Assembly: GCF_023016155.1 (NCBI RefSeq)
Contig: NZ_JALKBG010000006.1
Coordinates: 186,001 to 250,000, forward strand
Source of the DNA: Aliiroseovarius sp. F20344
Lineage (GTDB): Bacteria > Pseudomonadota > Alphaproteobacteria > Rhodobacterales > Rhodobacteraceae
Direction: 5' to 3'
Length of the DNA stretch: 64,000 bases
Shown: one piece after another, positions 1-9,197 of the stretch
Layout of the letters: each line of letters begins with the position of its first letter
Numbering within the stretch: the first letter of the stretch is position 1
Notes under the pieces: generated by a model
The model's input: the letters and a program-made list of their open reading frames with translations, nothing else
Told to the model about the DNA's origin: nothing
Database searches by the model: none
Program-made: the position numbers and the translations under genes

Positions 1-209
1 AGATCGATTGCTTCTGCTTTGAAGAGCAGGTGCTGCAACCCGGAGAACGCGTGACCATGCCGGTCACCTTCTACGTGGACCCCGAAATCATCGAGGATCG
101 TGAGGCAAAATATGTGAATGCAATCACATTGTCTTACACGTTCCACGAAACCGAATTGCCAGAAGAGGTCGCATCGCTTGATCCGCCTCAGACGGTTGTG
201 CAAAACTGA
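1..209 (+). CDS. ctaG: Cytochrome c oxidase assembly protein Cox11/CtaG, C-terminal part
   Basis: This is the last 68 codons of a gene that begins before the window; reading starts at base 3. Cox11/CtaG is a membrane-anchored periplasmic copper protein that delivers CuB to subunit I of aa3-type cytochrome oxidase. The fragment keeps the family's copper motif (Cys-Phe-Cys-Phe followed by Glu-Glu-Gln), the PGE turn and the MPVTFYVDP strand, so assignment is firm although the membrane anchor is missing. It is 27 bases upstream of oxidase subunit III, the usual order in Rhodobacteraceae, and is probably co-transcribed with it. Confidence 0.93.
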   Translation, partial: IDCFCFEEQVLQPGERVTMPVTFYVDPEIIEDREAKYVNAITLSYTFHETELPEEVASLDPPQTVVQN

Positions 210-236
210 CGCCAGAAGAACAGGGACTATACGCTT

Positions 237-1037
237 ATGGCACATGCAAAGAACCACGATTATCACATTCTACCACCTTCGGTGAACCCATTCCTGGGCG
301 CTCTTGCGGGCTTCGTTATGCTTTTCGGCGCCGTTCAGTGGATGGCCAATGGCATGCCTTGGTTGTTCTTCATCGGGTTGGCTGGTGTTCTCTACGTCAT
401 GTTCGCCTGGTGGTCGGATATCGTGCACGAAGGCGAAACCGGTGACCACACCTCGGTTGTGAAAATCGGCCTGCGTTACGGCGTGATCCTGTTCATCATG
501 TCCGAGGTTATGTTCTTCGTGGCGTGGTTCTGGAGCTTCTTCAAACACGCCATGTACCCCATGACAGAAGGCTCGCCCGCCATCGATGGTGTTTGGCCGC
601 CCGCTGGGATCGAAACCTTCGATCCGTGGCACCTGCCGCTGATCAACACGCTGATCCTGTTGCTGTCGGGTTGCGCCGTGACTTGGGCGCACCACGCCAT
701 TGCGCATGAAAACAACCGCAAAGACCTTGTTTGGGGTCTGACGCTGGCCGTAATCCTGGGTGTGATCTTCACCATCTTCCAGGCGTACGAATACAGCCAC
801 GCGGCCTTTGAATTCTCAGGCAACATCTATGGCGTGAACTTCTTCATGGCGACTGGCTTCCACGGCTTCCACGTGATCGTCGGCACCATCTTCCTGTTCG
901 TCTGCCTGCTGCGCGCGATGAAGGGTCACTTCACCCCCGAAAGCCACGTCGGCTTTGAAGCCGCCGCTTGGTACTGGCACTTCGTTGACGTTGTTTGGCT
1001 GTTCCTGTTCGCGGCTGTTTACATCTGGGGCGGTTGA
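237..1037 (+). CDS. ctaE: Cytochrome c oxidase subunit III
   Basis: This 266-residue integral membrane protein is subunit III of the aa3 oxidase. It stabilises the catalytic core and binds lipids, without redox centres of its own. Seven hydrophobic segments are visible. The first is around residues 18-55, and the last few carry the family signatures: an HAIAHENNR-like loop after helix 4, [10 protein letters not shown] near residue 210 and [12 protein letters not shown] near residue 245. Its length matches the bacterial family. It lies between ctaG and a SURF1 gene, all oxidase assembly functions, and a hairpin follows its stop codon. Confidence 0.97.
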   Translation: MAHAKNHDYHILPPSVNPFLGALAGFVMLFGAVQWMANGMPWLFFIGLAGVLYVMFAWWSDIVHEGETGDHTSVVKIGLRYGVILFIMSEVMFFVAWFWSFFKHAMYPMTEGSPAIDGVWPPAGIETFDPWHLPLINTLILLLSGCAVTWAHHAIAHENNRKDLVWGLTLAVILGVIFTIFQAYEYSHAAFEFSGNIYGVNFFMATGFHGFHVIVGTIFLFVCLLRAMKGHFTPESHVGFEAAAWYWHFVDVVWLFLFAAVYIWGG

Positions 1038-1066
1038 ACCTGACCTGCAAATAGTCCTAAGCAAGG

Positions 1067-1092
1067 GGCGCGAGGGGGCAACCTCTCGCGCC
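1067..1092 (+). terminator. Hairpin after ctaE, probable terminator or attenuator
   Basis: GGCGCGAG at 1067-1074 pairs with CTCGCGCC at 1085-1092, and a T-rich stretch (TTTCTCATTTC) follows. It sits between ctaE and the SURF1 gene. It may therefore reduce rather than abolish read-through, giving less assembly factor than structural subunit. Confidence 0.6.
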
Positions 1093-1114
1093 TTTCTCAT
1101 TTCGGGTTTCCCTC

Positions 1115-1783
1115 ATGCGACAAGCCATTGCCATCATTCTCAGCCTTGCCGTGCTGGCCCTGTTCATCGGGCTTGGTACATGGCAGGTGCAGCGCCTGAA
1201 GTGGAAAGAGGGCGTGCTGGCTGAGATCGACGCGCGCATCGCCGCCGATCCGGTGTCCTTGCCAGTGGTTCCCGACAAGGCACGCGACACCTACCTGCCC
1301 GTGACGGTCTCGGGTCAGATGGACGATGCGACCTTGCGCGTCCTTGTTTCCACCAAAGCAGCGGGGGCGGGGTTTCGGCTTATCTCTCCTTTGCAGACCG
1401 ATCAGGGCCCGATTCTGATCGACCGTGGGTTTATCCGTGTGGCCGACGAGATGCCGCCAGTGCCCGCCGGTCCTGTCACCATCGAAGGCAATCTACATTG
1501 GCCTGATGACCGGCGCAGCTCGACCCCCGACAACGACGTGGTGGGCAACACGTGGTTTGCCCGCGATTTGGATCAGATGGCCGACACGCTGAGCACGAAG
1601 CCCATCCTTGTCATCACACGCGAAATGACCCCGGCTGAGCCGAATGTGCTGCCCCTGCCCGTCACTTCGGAAGGCGTGCCCAACCGTCACCTTGAATACG
1701 CAGGGACATGGTTTTTGCTGGCGCTCACATGGTCGGTGATGACACTCACCTTGCTTTGGCGTAAGAAGCGCCGAAACCCCTGA
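1115..1783 (+). CDS. SURF1 family cytochrome oxidase biogenesis protein
   Basis: The 222-residue protein has the two-helix SURF1 layout: an N-terminal membrane segment (about residues 5-22), a periplasmic domain, and a C-terminal segment (about 198-216) followed by a basic RKKRR tail. Within the first helix boundary is GLGTWQVQRLKWK, the conserved GxWQxxRxxWK motif. Near the end is PNRHLEYAGTWF, the conserved NxHLxYAxTW motif. SURF1 proteins help insert heme a into oxidase subunit I. The position directly after ctaE fits this. The gene is followed 14 bases later by thrC on the same strand. Confidence 0.95.
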   Translation: MRQAIAIILSLAVLALFIGLGTWQVQRLKWKEGVLAEIDARIAADPVSLPVVPDKARDTYLPVTVSGQMDDATLRVLVSTKAAGAGFRLISPLQTDQGPILIDRGFIRVADEMPPVPAGPVTIEGNLHWPDDRRSSTPDNDVVGNTWFARDLDQMADTLSTKPILVITREMTPAEPNVLPLPVTSEGVPNRHLEYAGTWFLLALTWSVMTLTLLWRKKRRNP

Positions 1784-1797
1784 AGGACTCAAATTCG

Positions 1798-3195
1798 ATG
1801 CGCTATATCTCGACCCGTGGTGATGCCCCTGTACTTAGCTTTGAAGAGGCTATGCTGACCGGCCTTGCGCGCGATGGTGGCTTGTATGTGCCGGAAACCA
1901 TCCCGACCATGTCGAATGATGAGATCGCAGCACTTGCTGGCCTGTCCTACGAGGAAATCGCCTTTCGCGTGATGCAGCCTTTCGTGGGCGAAAGCTTCAC
2001 TGACGATGAGTTCCGTCAGATCATCGCCAAGGCCTATGCCGGATTCGGCCATGACGCGCGTGCGCCGCTGGTGCAGCTGGGTCCGAACCATTTCCTGTTG
2101 GAGCTTTTCCACGGCCCGACGCTGGCGTTCAAAGATTTCGCAATGCAACTGATTGGTCAACTTTTTCAAGTGGCCCTCAGCCGTCGCGGCGAAAAGGTGA
2201 CCATCGTTGGTGCAACTTCCGGAGACACCGGGTCCGCCGCCATCGAAGCGTTCAAAGGTCTGGACGCGGTCGACGTGTTCATCCTGTTCCCGCATGGCCG
2301 CGTGTCTGAGGTTCAGCGCCGTCAGATGACCACGCCGCCGGAAAGCAACGTGCATGCGCTGGCCATGGATGGAGACTTCGACGACTGCCAGGCGCGTTTG
2401 AAAGACATGTTCAATGATTTTGAGTTCCGCGACGGTGTGAAGCTGGCGGGTGTAAATTCGATCAACTGGGCGCGTGTTCTGGCGCAGGTGGTGTACTACT
2501 TCTCGTCCGCTGTATCGCTGGGTGCCCCGGATCGCGAAATCAGCTTCACTGTGCCTACGGGCAACTTTGGCGACATCTTCGCGGGCTATATTGCCAAGAA
2601 GATGGGTCTGCCGATTGATCAGCTGGTGATCGCAACGAACCAAAACGACATCCTACATCGCACGATGGAAACGGGTGCTTACACCAAGGCGGGCGTCACG
2701 CCCTCGATCAGCCCGTCGATGGACATTCAAGTGTCCTCGAACTTTGAACGAGCGCTGTTTGACGCCTATGGGCGCGATGGCAAAGCGGTCGCAGATCAGA
2801 TGTCTGATCTGAACGATGGGGGCTTCAGCATCAGCCAAGGCGCGATGGAGTATCTGAAAGAACAATTCACCTCGGGTCGTGCGTCGGAAGACGAAACGAT
2901 GGCGCAGATTAAAACCAGCTTTGCCACGACGGGCGAGGTTCTCTGCCCGCATTCGGCTGTCGGTGTGAAAGTGGCAAACGAACACTTGGGCGACAGCCCG
3001 ATGATCACGCTTGCCACCGCACATCCCGCAAAGTTCCCCGCTGCCGTGAAAGATGCCTGTGGCCAAGACGCGCCTTTGCCGCCGCGCATGGCGGATCTCT
3101 TTGACCGAGACGAGCGTGTGACTCGTGTGGCCAACGATTTGGGCGCGTTGAAAACCCTGATCCTCGAACGCACCGGAAAGGCCGTATCTGCATGA
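1798..3195 (+). CDS. thrC: Threonine synthase
   Basis: Converts O-phospho-L-homoserine to L-threonine with pyridoxal phosphate. The N-terminus (MRYISTRGDAP...) and the GDIFAGYIAKKMGLP segment are typical of the bacterial, fungal-like class. The PLP lysine is K112 in LAFKDFAMQ. GATSGDTGSAA near residue 137 is the phosphate-binding loop. The 465-residue length is normal. The stop codon overlaps the start of the M16 peptidase gene by four bases, implying translational coupling. This thrC-protease pairing is common in Rhodobacteraceae but has no obvious metabolic logic. Confidence 0.97.
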   Translation: MRYISTRGDAPVLSFEEAMLTGLARDGGLYVPETIPTMSNDEIAALAGLSYEEIAFRVMQPFVGESFTDDEFRQIIAKAYAGFGHDARAPLVQLGPNHFLLELFHGPTLAFKDFAMQLIGQLFQVALSRRGEKVTIVGATSGDTGSAAIEAFKGLDAVDVFILFPHGRVSEVQRRQMTTPPESNVHALAMDGDFDDCQARLKDMFNDFEFRDGVKLAGVNSINWARVLAQVVYYFSSAVSLGAPDREISFTVPTGNFGDIFAGYIAKKMGLPIDQLVIATNQNDILHRTMETGAYTKAGVTPSISPSMDIQVSSNFERALFDAYGRDGKAVADQMSDLNDGGFSISQGAMEYLKEQFTSGRASEDETMAQIKTSFATTGEVLCPHSAVGVKVANEHLGDSPMITLATAHPAKFPAAVKDACGQDAPLPPRMADLFDRDERVTRVANDLGALKTLILERTGKAVSA

Positions 3196-4454
3196 CCGTG
3201 CGTCTGGACCGTCTTTCCAACGGCGTGCGCGTCGTCACAGAACACATGCCCGGGCTGGAAAGTGCCTCTTTGGGGGTTTGGGTGATGGCGGGTGGCCGTC
3301 ACGAAACGAAGGCCCAAAACGGGATCGCGCATTTTCTTGAACACATGGCCTTCAAAGGCACCAAGAAGCGTTCAGCGCTTGAGATTGCCGAAGCGATCGA
3401 AGACGTTGGCGGGTACATCAACGCTTATACCTCGCGCGAGGTTACGGCCTATTACGTGCGTGTCCTGAAGGACGATGTGGCACTTGGGCTCGACGTGATT
3501 TCCGACATCGTTCTGAACCCGGTCTTTGACACGGGTGAGATCGAGATTGAACGCGGCGTGATCCTGCAAGAGATTGGTCAGGCTCTGGATACCCCGGACG
3601 ATGTGGTGTTCGACTGGCTGCAAGAAGCCGCCTTCCCAGATCAGCCCATCGGCCGCACCATCCTTGGTCCGTCCGAGCGGGTGAAGTCCTTTGGACGCGA
3701 TGATTTGTCGGGTTTCGTTGGTCAGCACTATGGGCCGGATCAGCTGATCTTGTCTGCGGCCGGGGCTGTAAACCACGATGAAATCCTGCGTTTGGCCGAG
3801 GCAGCTTTTGGTGGATTGGCACCACGCCCTGTGCTTCTTCCCGATCCGGCGCGCTGGACATCAGGTGCGCATGTCGAAATTAACGACGCGCTGGAGCAGG
3901 TGCATTTCACGCTGGGGTTCGAAGCTCCGTCCTATCGTGATGAAGGCTTCTACGCGGCGCAGCTCTACAGCTCGGCGCTGGGTGGGGGAATGTCCTCGCG
4001 ACTCTTCCAGGAAGTGCGTGAAAAGCGTGGGCTGTGCTACTCGATTTTCTCGCAAGTCGGATCATATGACGACACCGGCATGATGACTGTTTATGCGGGC
4101 ACATCGGGCGACGATATTGCCGCCCTGTCGGGCCTCTGCATTGATGAGATGAAGCGCGCCACAACAGATATGAGCGATCGGGAACTAGAACGCGCCCGCA
4201 CGCAGATGAAAGCGGGTCTTTTGATGGGGCTGGAAAGCCCGTCAGCGCGCGCCGAACGTATGGCGCGTTTGGTTGGCATTTGGGGCCATGTCCCGACGCT
4301 GGCCGAAACAGTCGAGAAAATCGAAGCCGTCACTCTGCAAGACCTGCGCGACTTCGGCGCCTCGCTGTCGCAGGGTGCCATGGCGATGGCTGTCTATGGC
4401 CCCGCTGCGAAAGCCGAAAGCCTGGAGGCGCTTCAGGAAAGGCGCGCAGCTTGA
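3192..4454 (+). CDS. M16 family zinc metallopeptidase (processing peptidase-like)
   Basis: A 420-residue pitrilysin/mitochondrial-processing-peptidase type protease. The inverted zinc motif HxxEH is present as HFLEH at residues 47-51, followed by MAFKGT. The second glutamate ligand is expected in the segment around ENxxE-like sequence near residue 125 (IERGVILQEIG). The C-terminal half has the family's GGGMSSRLFQEVREKRGLCYS signature, split by function into substrate-binding and dimer contacts. No signal peptide is seen, so it is probably cytoplasmic. Overlaps thrC by four bases; its TGA overlaps the ATG of the next gene by one base. Confidence 0.94.
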   Translation: MTVRLDRLSNGVRVVTEHMPGLESASLGVWVMAGGRHETKAQNGIAHFLEHMAFKGTKKRSALEIAEAIEDVGGYINAYTSREVTAYYVRVLKDDVALGLDVISDIVLNPVFDTGEIEIERGVILQEIGQALDTPDDVVFDWLQEAAFPDQPIGRTILGPSERVKSFGRDDLSGFVGQHYGPDQLILSAAGAVNHDEILRLAEAAFGGLAPRPVLLPDPARWTSGAHVEINDALEQVHFTLGFEAPSYRDEGFYAAQLYSSALGGGMSSRLFQEVREKRGLCYSIFSQVGSYDDTGMMTVYAGTSGDDIAALSGLCIDEMKRATTDMSDRELERARTQMKAGLLMGLESPSARAERMARLVGIWGHVPTLAETVEKIEAVTLQDLRDFGASLSQGAMAMAVYGPAAKAESLEALQERRAA

Positions 4455-5038
4455 TGTTCTCACGACCCAAGAAGGTTCGGATCGAAACCGAGCGTATGAC
4501 GCTTCGTCCGCCAATGCATGGCGACTATCGCGCTTGGGCTGCACTTCGGGCCGCCAGCCGAGATTTCCTATCCCCTTGGGAACCCACATGGGCGCCGGAT
4601 CACCTGACGCGCAAGAGTTTCACAAATCGCGTGTATTGGGCCAATCGTTCGGTCGCAGGCGGCACCGCGCTTCCACTATTCATGTTTCGCAGGCAGGACA
4701 ACGTCCTGTTGGGGGCGGTTACGCTCGACAATATCCGCCGTGGCCCGTCACAGGCAGGCACGACCGGATATTGGGTGGGCGAACGCTTTGCCCGTCAGGG
4801 ATACATGCGCGAAGGGCTAGAGGCGCTGGTTCACTACGCCTTTAGCGAGCTCGATCTGTCACGGCTCGAGGCCGGATGCCTGCCTGAAAACGCGGCCTCA
4901 CGCGGGGTGCTGGAAAAGGTCGGCTACAAGTACGAAGGCGTGGCGCAAAGTTACCTTCAGATTAACGGACGCTGGCGCAATCATGTTCTCTATGCCAACC
5001 TGCGTTCCGACAGACGTGGCCGTACGCAAGCTGGGTAA
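4454..5038 (+). CDS. GNAT family N-acetyltransferase, RimJ/RimL-like
   Basis: The 194-residue frame starts at the ATG that shares its A with the preceding stop (TGATG), so translation is probably coupled. Family features include IETERMTLRPP at the N-terminus, GAVTLDNIRRG (beta strand 4), GYWVGERFARQGYMREGLEAL (the acetyl-CoA pyrophosphate loop region) and LEAGCLPENAASRGVLEKVGYKYEG at the end, as in ribosomal-protein alanine acetyltransferases. The substrate is unknown; N-terminal or small-molecule amines are possible. A start further upstream would overlap the protease gene by more than 170 bases and is unlikely. Confidence 0.88.
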   Translation: MFSRPKKVRIETERMTLRPPMHGDYRAWAALRAASRDFLSPWEPTWAPDHLTRKSFTNRVYWANRSVAGGTALPLFMFRRQDNVLLGAVTLDNIRRGPSQAGTTGYWVGERFARQGYMREGLEALVHYAFSELDLSRLEAGCLPENAASRGVLEKVGYKYEGVAQSYLQINGRWRNHVLYANLRSDRRGRTQAG

Positions 5039-5083
5039 CCTTTCTGCGCCGTACGCACGCTATGTGTTTCAATGAGGACGCAC

Positions 5084-6496
5084 GTGAACAAGGCAGATGC
5101 GACATTCGAGGCGACATTGCGCGGGCTTCTACCCGACGCTGCATTTCGATCGCTTAGCCCAGCCTATCTGGAAGAGCCGCGCGGCCTGTTTCATGGCGCT
5201 GGCGGGCTTCTGCTGACCCCAGGATCAACCGATGAGGTCGCACTGATCCTGCGCATGTGTTCTGACGCCAGTGTCCCGGTGGTCCCCTATGGGGGCGGCA
5301 CCGGGCTGGTTGGCGGACAGGTTATGCCGGACGCAACGCCTGTGATCCTCAGCTTGGAGCGGATGATCCGCATTCGCGATATTCATGCGACTGAAAATGT
5401 GCTGGTGGCCGAGGCCGGAGCTATTCTGGCCGACATTCAATCCGCGGCGGAAGGGACTGACCGTCTGTTCCCACTCTCGCTTGCATCCGAGGGGTCGTGC
5501 CGGATTGGTGGCTGTCTGTCGACCAATGCGGGCGGCGTGAACGTGTTGCGCTATGGCTCGGCGCGCGATCTGTGTTTGGGGATCGAAGCTGTTTTGCCGG
5601 ACGGAACCGTGCACCACGGCCTGAAGCGGCTTCGCAAGGACAACACGGGATATGATCTGCGCAGTTTGCTGTGCGGGGCCGAGGGCACGTTGGGCGTGAT
5701 TACAGCGGCCAGCCTGCGCCTCTTCCCACGGCCTGCGCGGACTGGAACCGCGTTGTTAATTGTGCGTGATCCGTTGGCGGCGCTCGATCTTCTGGCCATG
5801 GCGCAGGCGCATATGGGGCAGGGGATCAGCGCGTTTGAACTGATCAAAGGCACCGGGCTTGAGTTCCTGTCCGAGGCTGGGTTGGGTGGCCCACAGCCCT
5901 TCCAATCCCGTCCGGATTGGTCGGTGTTGATTGATTTGGGGCTTGGTCCGTCGGATGATCCAGAAGAGGCATTGCTCTCGCTCTTTGAAGCGGCTCAGGA
6001 AGCAGGGTTAGTAGCGGATGGCGTCATCGCACAATCTGAAACCCAACGGGCGGCGCTATGGAAGTTGCGTGAGGAAATTCCTCTAGCCAACAAGGCGGTC
6101 GGGGCTATCAGCTCGCATGATATATCTTTGCCACTGTCCGTGGTCCCGGAGTTTTTGAACAAGGCGGACCATGAGCTGGCCCAGCTTGGGCCGTTCCGCG
6201 TGAATGCCTTTGGTCATCTTGGGGATGGCAATTTGCACTACAATGTCTTCCCGCCCAAGGGGCAAAACAAACAAGACCATCAGGCTGCGAAAGACGATGT
6301 TCGTCAGGTCGTCTACGATCTGGTCCATCAACTCGGCGGGTCATTCAGCGCCGAACATGGAGTTGGCCGCTTGAAGACCACAGAATTGGAACGATACGGC
6401 GACCCGGCCCGTCTGACCGCGATGCGTGCCGTCAAACATGCGCTGGACCCGAAGGGGATTATGAACCCCGGTGTGATCTTTCCAAACACGGACTGA
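5084..6496 (+). CDS. FAD-binding oxidase, D-2-hydroxyacid dehydrogenase (GlcD/D2HGDH) type
   Basis: A vanillyl-alcohol-oxidase superfamily flavoprotein of about 470 residues. An N-terminal PCMH FAD domain shows PYGGGTGLVGG and GGCLSTNAGG, the loops that hold the FAD pyrophosphate. The C-terminal domain contains HLGDGNLHYN and ends with EHGVGRLK and DPKGIMNPG, typical of D-lactate, D-2-hydroxyglutarate and glycolate dehydrogenases. The exact substrate cannot be told from sequence. I prefer the GTG at 5084, which has GAGGA six bases upstream; the in-frame ATG at 5072 lacks a ribosome binding site. It stands alone, without glcE or glcF, which favours a single-subunit D-2-hydroxyglutarate or D-lactate enzyme. 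Confidence 0.88.
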   Translation: MNKADATFEATLRGLLPDAAFRSLSPAYLEEPRGLFHGAGGLLLTPGSTDEVALILRMCSDASVPVVPYGGGTGLVGGQVMPDATPVILSLERMIRIRDIHATENVLVAEAGAILADIQSAAEGTDRLFPLSLASEGSCRIGGCLSTNAGGVNVLRYGSARDLCLGIEAVLPDGTVHHGLKRLRKDNTGYDLRSLLCGAEGTLGVITAASLRLFPRPARTGTALLIVRDPLAALDLLAMAQAHMGQGISAFELIKGTGLEFLSEAGLGGPQPFQSRPDWSVLIDLGLGPSDDPEEALLSLFEAAQEAGLVADGVIAQSETQRAALWKLREEIPLANKAVGAISSHDISLPLSVVPEFLNKADHELAQLGPFRVNAFGHLGDGNLHYNVFPPKGQNKQDHQAAKDDVRQVVYDLVHQLGGSFSAEHGVGRLKTTELERYGDPARLTAMRAVKHALDPKGIMNPGVIFPNTD

Positions 6497-6506
6497 TCAA
6501 AAGAAA

Positions 6507-6536
6507 AACGCCCCGCTGGGGTGATAGCGGGGCGTT
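6507..6536 (-). terminator. Terminator of the mtnP-DUF418-apt operon
   Basis: An 11-base perfect stem (6507-6517 with 6526-6536, loop of eight). Read on the minus strand it is followed by TTTTTCTTTT, a proper U-tract. On the plus strand the tail is not T-rich. It therefore mainly ends the minus-strand operon, but may also stop transcription from the FAD oxidase gene. The remaining bases up to apt hold only a small GCCTGG/CCAGGC hairpin at 6565-6583. Confidence 0.85.
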
Positions 6537-6618
6537 GCACGTTGATTACGTGTGTACAAGCAGCGCCTGGACTCCAACCAGGCAGGACCGTCATAGAAGA
6601 AGAGGGTTAAGTGAAGGT

Positions 6619-7149
6619 TCACAGACCCTCAAATTCGCACAAAACATTCACGTCCATGCCAAGTTCTTCCAGCTTTTTGCGTCCGCCCAGTTCCGGCAGG
6701 TCGACGATAAACGAACAGCCTATAATCTCGCCACCCATACGTTCGATCAGCTTGATCCCGGCCTCGGCCGTCCCGCCAGTGGCCAGAAGGTCGTCGACAA
6801 GCAATACTTTCTCGCCGGGTTGGATCGCATCGTCATGCACCTCCATCACGGCCTCACCATATTCCAGCGTATAGGCTTCGGACAGGGTCGCACCCGGCAG
6901 TTTGCCTTTCTTGCGGATCGGCACGAAGCCCAAAGTCAGCTGGTGCGCAATAGCACCGCCCAGAATGAATCCACGTGCCTCAAGCCCGACCACCTTGTCG
7001 ATCTGCTCACCCGCATAGGGGTGCAGCATCTGGTCCACCGCCATGCGAAACCCGCGCGGGTCGGCAAACAGAGTGGTCACATCGCGAAACAGGATGCCCT
7101 CATGCGGGAAGTCCACGATGGTGCGGATATAGTCTTTCACGGATTTCAT
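6619..7149 (-). CDS. apt: Adenine phosphoribosyltransferase
   Basis: Makes AMP from adenine and PRPP. The 176-residue length is usual. [11 protein letters not shown] near residues 21-31 and the PRPP-binding loop [13 protein letters not shown] at about 115-127 are diagnostic. It is the last gene of a minus-strand operon. Its start overlaps the end of the DUF418 gene by four bases, and the first gene is methylthioadenosine phosphorylase, which releases the adenine this enzyme consumes. A strong terminator follows. Confidence 0.97.
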   Translation of the reverse strand: MKSVKDYIRTIVDFPHEGILFRDVTTLFADPRGFRMAVDQMLHPYAGEQIDKVVGLEARGFILGGAIAHQLTLGFVPIRKKGKLPGATLSEAYTLEYGEAVMEVHDDAIQPGEKVLLVDDLLATGGTAEAGIKLIERMGGEIIGCSFIVDLPELGGRKKLEELGMDVNVLCEFEGL

Positions 7150-8174
7150 GTTTTCCCCTCGGTGATCAGACGCATTGTGGCCTCAAGCGGCCCGCGTTTG
7201 AACTTATGCGACCACAGCCAACTGAACAACGCGGCAATTGCACAATATGCGATCGATATCCAGAAAACTTGCGCGGGCTGAAGGGTGCCCCTAAGCAGCC
7301 CCATAGCCTCGAGCGTGCCCATGCCAATCAGGATATGCGCCACATAATGGGTCAGAGTTTGGCGGCCCGCGACGATCATGGCATCGCACAATCGCCGGAC
7401 AATGGGCAGTGCCAGCAAGACAGGCGTCAGCATCAAGACGGCACCCAGAACCGCGGTTGCCGTTGCCCCACCTGCCAGCATGTAAAGCGGCCCGGCGGGG
7501 ACCGGTTCGGTGGTCATCAGCGCGCCAATTTCCGGGTCATGGATCAGGACCGCGCTGGCCATGTGTGCGGCTACAGCGACCAAAGCCCCGCCCAGAATTA
7601 GCCCGACCTGAACACGCGATCGCCCCAGTGAAAGCCGCCCCAGCCACATGCCCCACAACAAGAACGCAGCCCATGGGAAGACAGGATGCCAGCCATTGTA
7701 GAAGGAGTGTCTTAGAAAGCCTTCGACAGTCCAGAAACCGGAATAGGTCAGCGTGTCCCAGCTCCAGCCCCGGTCGAAATCCAAGAAGAGCTGAGCGGCG
7801 GTCGCGATCAGGATGAAACCGGCAATCCCGAAGAGCAACCAACGGTTTGGGCGTGCCATGAAGCCAATCGCAACGATGAAATAGAGCGCATAGAAATGCA
7901 GAATGTCAGCTTCGAACACCAACATGTTCAGCATGCCGATGGCGAACAAGAATATGGCCCGGCGCAAGGTCACATGCCACGCCGCGCGCCCAAGGCTTGC
8001 ACCGACGCCGGCCAGCACAACAAAAAGAGCAGCCGCGCGTCCTTCCAGATTATTGGTGATCAATGACGGGAGAGATCCGTCCGCCCCGACCTCGGCCACG
8101 ATGCGGAAGTTGACCAACACCATGCCAACGAAGGCGAAATAGCGCGCGATATCTATCCCATGCAGTCGTTTCAA
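7146..8174 (-). CDS. DUF418 family multi-pass membrane protein (YeiB-like)
   Basis: A 342-residue protein with about nine to ten hydrophobic segments. The start ([21 protein letters not shown]) and the motif [19 protein letters not shown] are those of the DUF418/DUF1624 group, related to heparan-alpha-glucosaminide acetyltransferases. The C-terminal part ([21 protein letters not shown]) is the DUF418 signature. Family members are thought to be membrane acyltransferases or transporters, but no activity is established here. It overlaps mtnP and apt by four bases each. This makes it a translationally coupled middle gene of an adenine-salvage operon. Confidence 0.85.
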   Translation of the reverse strand: MKRLHGIDIARYFAFVGMVLVNFRIVAEVGADGSLPSLITNNLEGRAAALFVVLAGVGASLGRAAWHVTLRRAIFLFAIGMLNMLVFEADILHFYALYFIVAIGFMARPNRWLLFGIAGFILIATAAQLFLDFDRGWSWDTLTYSGFWTVEGFLRHSFYNGWHPVFPWAAFLLWGMWLGRLSLGRSRVQVGLILGGALVAVAAHMASAVLIHDPEIGALMTTEPVPAGPLYMLAGGATATAVLGAVLMLTPVLLALPIVRRLCDAMIVAGRQTLTHYVAHILIGMGTLEAMGLLRGTLQPAQVFWISIAYCAIAALFSWLWSHKFKRGPLEATMRLITEGKT

Positions 8175-9040
8175 AGCACGCGTCCCGCAATGGCATCCAA
8201 TTTGGCCAGAAGGTCCGGGTCGCGTTTGTCTGGCGCCGTCATGATCGCCATTCCCAACGCGCGGTCACACCCATGCGGGCAAGGCGCCCGGTTGGTGCCC
8301 AGTTGCATAGGCAGACCGGCCACCATGCGCTTGGCCTTGTCTCCGTTTCCAGTCAAGGTCGCGATCACTTGCGCCACATCGACCTCATCGTGATCCGGAT
8401 GCCAGCAATCGTAGTCCGTCACCATCGCGACTGAGGCGTAACAAAGCTCGGCTTCCCGGGCGAGCTTTGCTTCGGGCATGTTGGTCATACCGATTACATG
8501 CGCGCCCCACTGATCGCGATACATCCGGCTTTCGGCCAGCGTTGAAAACTGCGGGCCTTCCATCGCCAAATAGGTCCCGCCTTCATGCACGGTGACACCA
8601 GCAGCCCGCGCCGCTTCTACGCAAGCGTCGGACAGGCGCGGGCAGGTGGGTTGGGCAAAGCCCACATGGGCCACGCACCCCGATCCAAAGAAACTTTTCG
8701 GACGAGCAAAGGTCCGGTCAATGAATTGATCCACAATAACAAAATCGCCCGGCTCCATTTCTTCGCGGAAGGAACCGCAAGCAGACACGCTAATCACATC
8801 CGTGACCCCCAAGCGTTTTAATGCGTCGATATTGGCGCGATAGGGGATATCCGACGGGCTGTGCACATGACCGCGTCCATGACGGGGAAGGAACGACATG
8901 TTGACGCCTTCAAGCTGGCCTGTCAGGATCTGGTCAGAGGGCGCACCCCAAGGGCTGTCCACATCCACCCAAGCCGCATCCTCTAGCCCTTCCATTTCGT
9001 AAATGCCAGAGCCACCGATAATGCCGATATGCGTGTCCAT
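8171..9040 (-). CDS. mtnP: S-methyl-5'-thioadenosine phosphorylase
   Basis: Splits methylthioadenosine (the by-product of polyamine and homoserine-lactone synthesis) into adenine and 5-methylthioribose-1-phosphate. Motifs visible are GIIGGSGIYEMEGLE at residues 6-20, FLPRHGRGH (phosphate site), SACGSFREEMEPGDFVI, and GTYLAMEGPQFSTLAESRMY and GMTNMPEAKLAREAELCY of the nucleoside phosphorylase fold. The 289-residue length is normal. It is first in the operon with DUF418 and apt; the ATG is preceded by AGGAGGC-type spacing (CAGGAGGCAAAC). Confidence 0.96.
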   Translation of the reverse strand: MDTHIGIIGGSGIYEMEGLEDAAWVDVDSPWGAPSDQILTGQLEGVNMSFLPRHGRGHVHSPSDIPYRANIDALKRLGVTDVISVSACGSFREEMEPGDFVIVDQFIDRTFARPKSFFGSGCVAHVGFAQPTCPRLSDACVEAARAAGVTVHEGGTYLAMEGPQFSTLAESRMYRDQWGAHVIGMTNMPEAKLAREAELCYASVAMVTDYDCWHPDHDEVDVAQVIATLTGNGDKAKRMVAGLPMQLGTNRAPCPHGCDRALGMAIMTAPDKRDPDLLAKLDAIAGRVL

Positions 9041-9197
9041 GTTTGCCTCCTGAATGCCGTTGTCCGCACCCTAGCGCGCAGATCCGCTTGTTGCCATGTG
9101 GCATTTGCAAACCGGCTTCGCATCTGAGGCATTGCCCCAAGCCCATGAAGCCGTTAGACAGCGCCATCGCGAACAATTCCCCATATGAGGTGACCCC

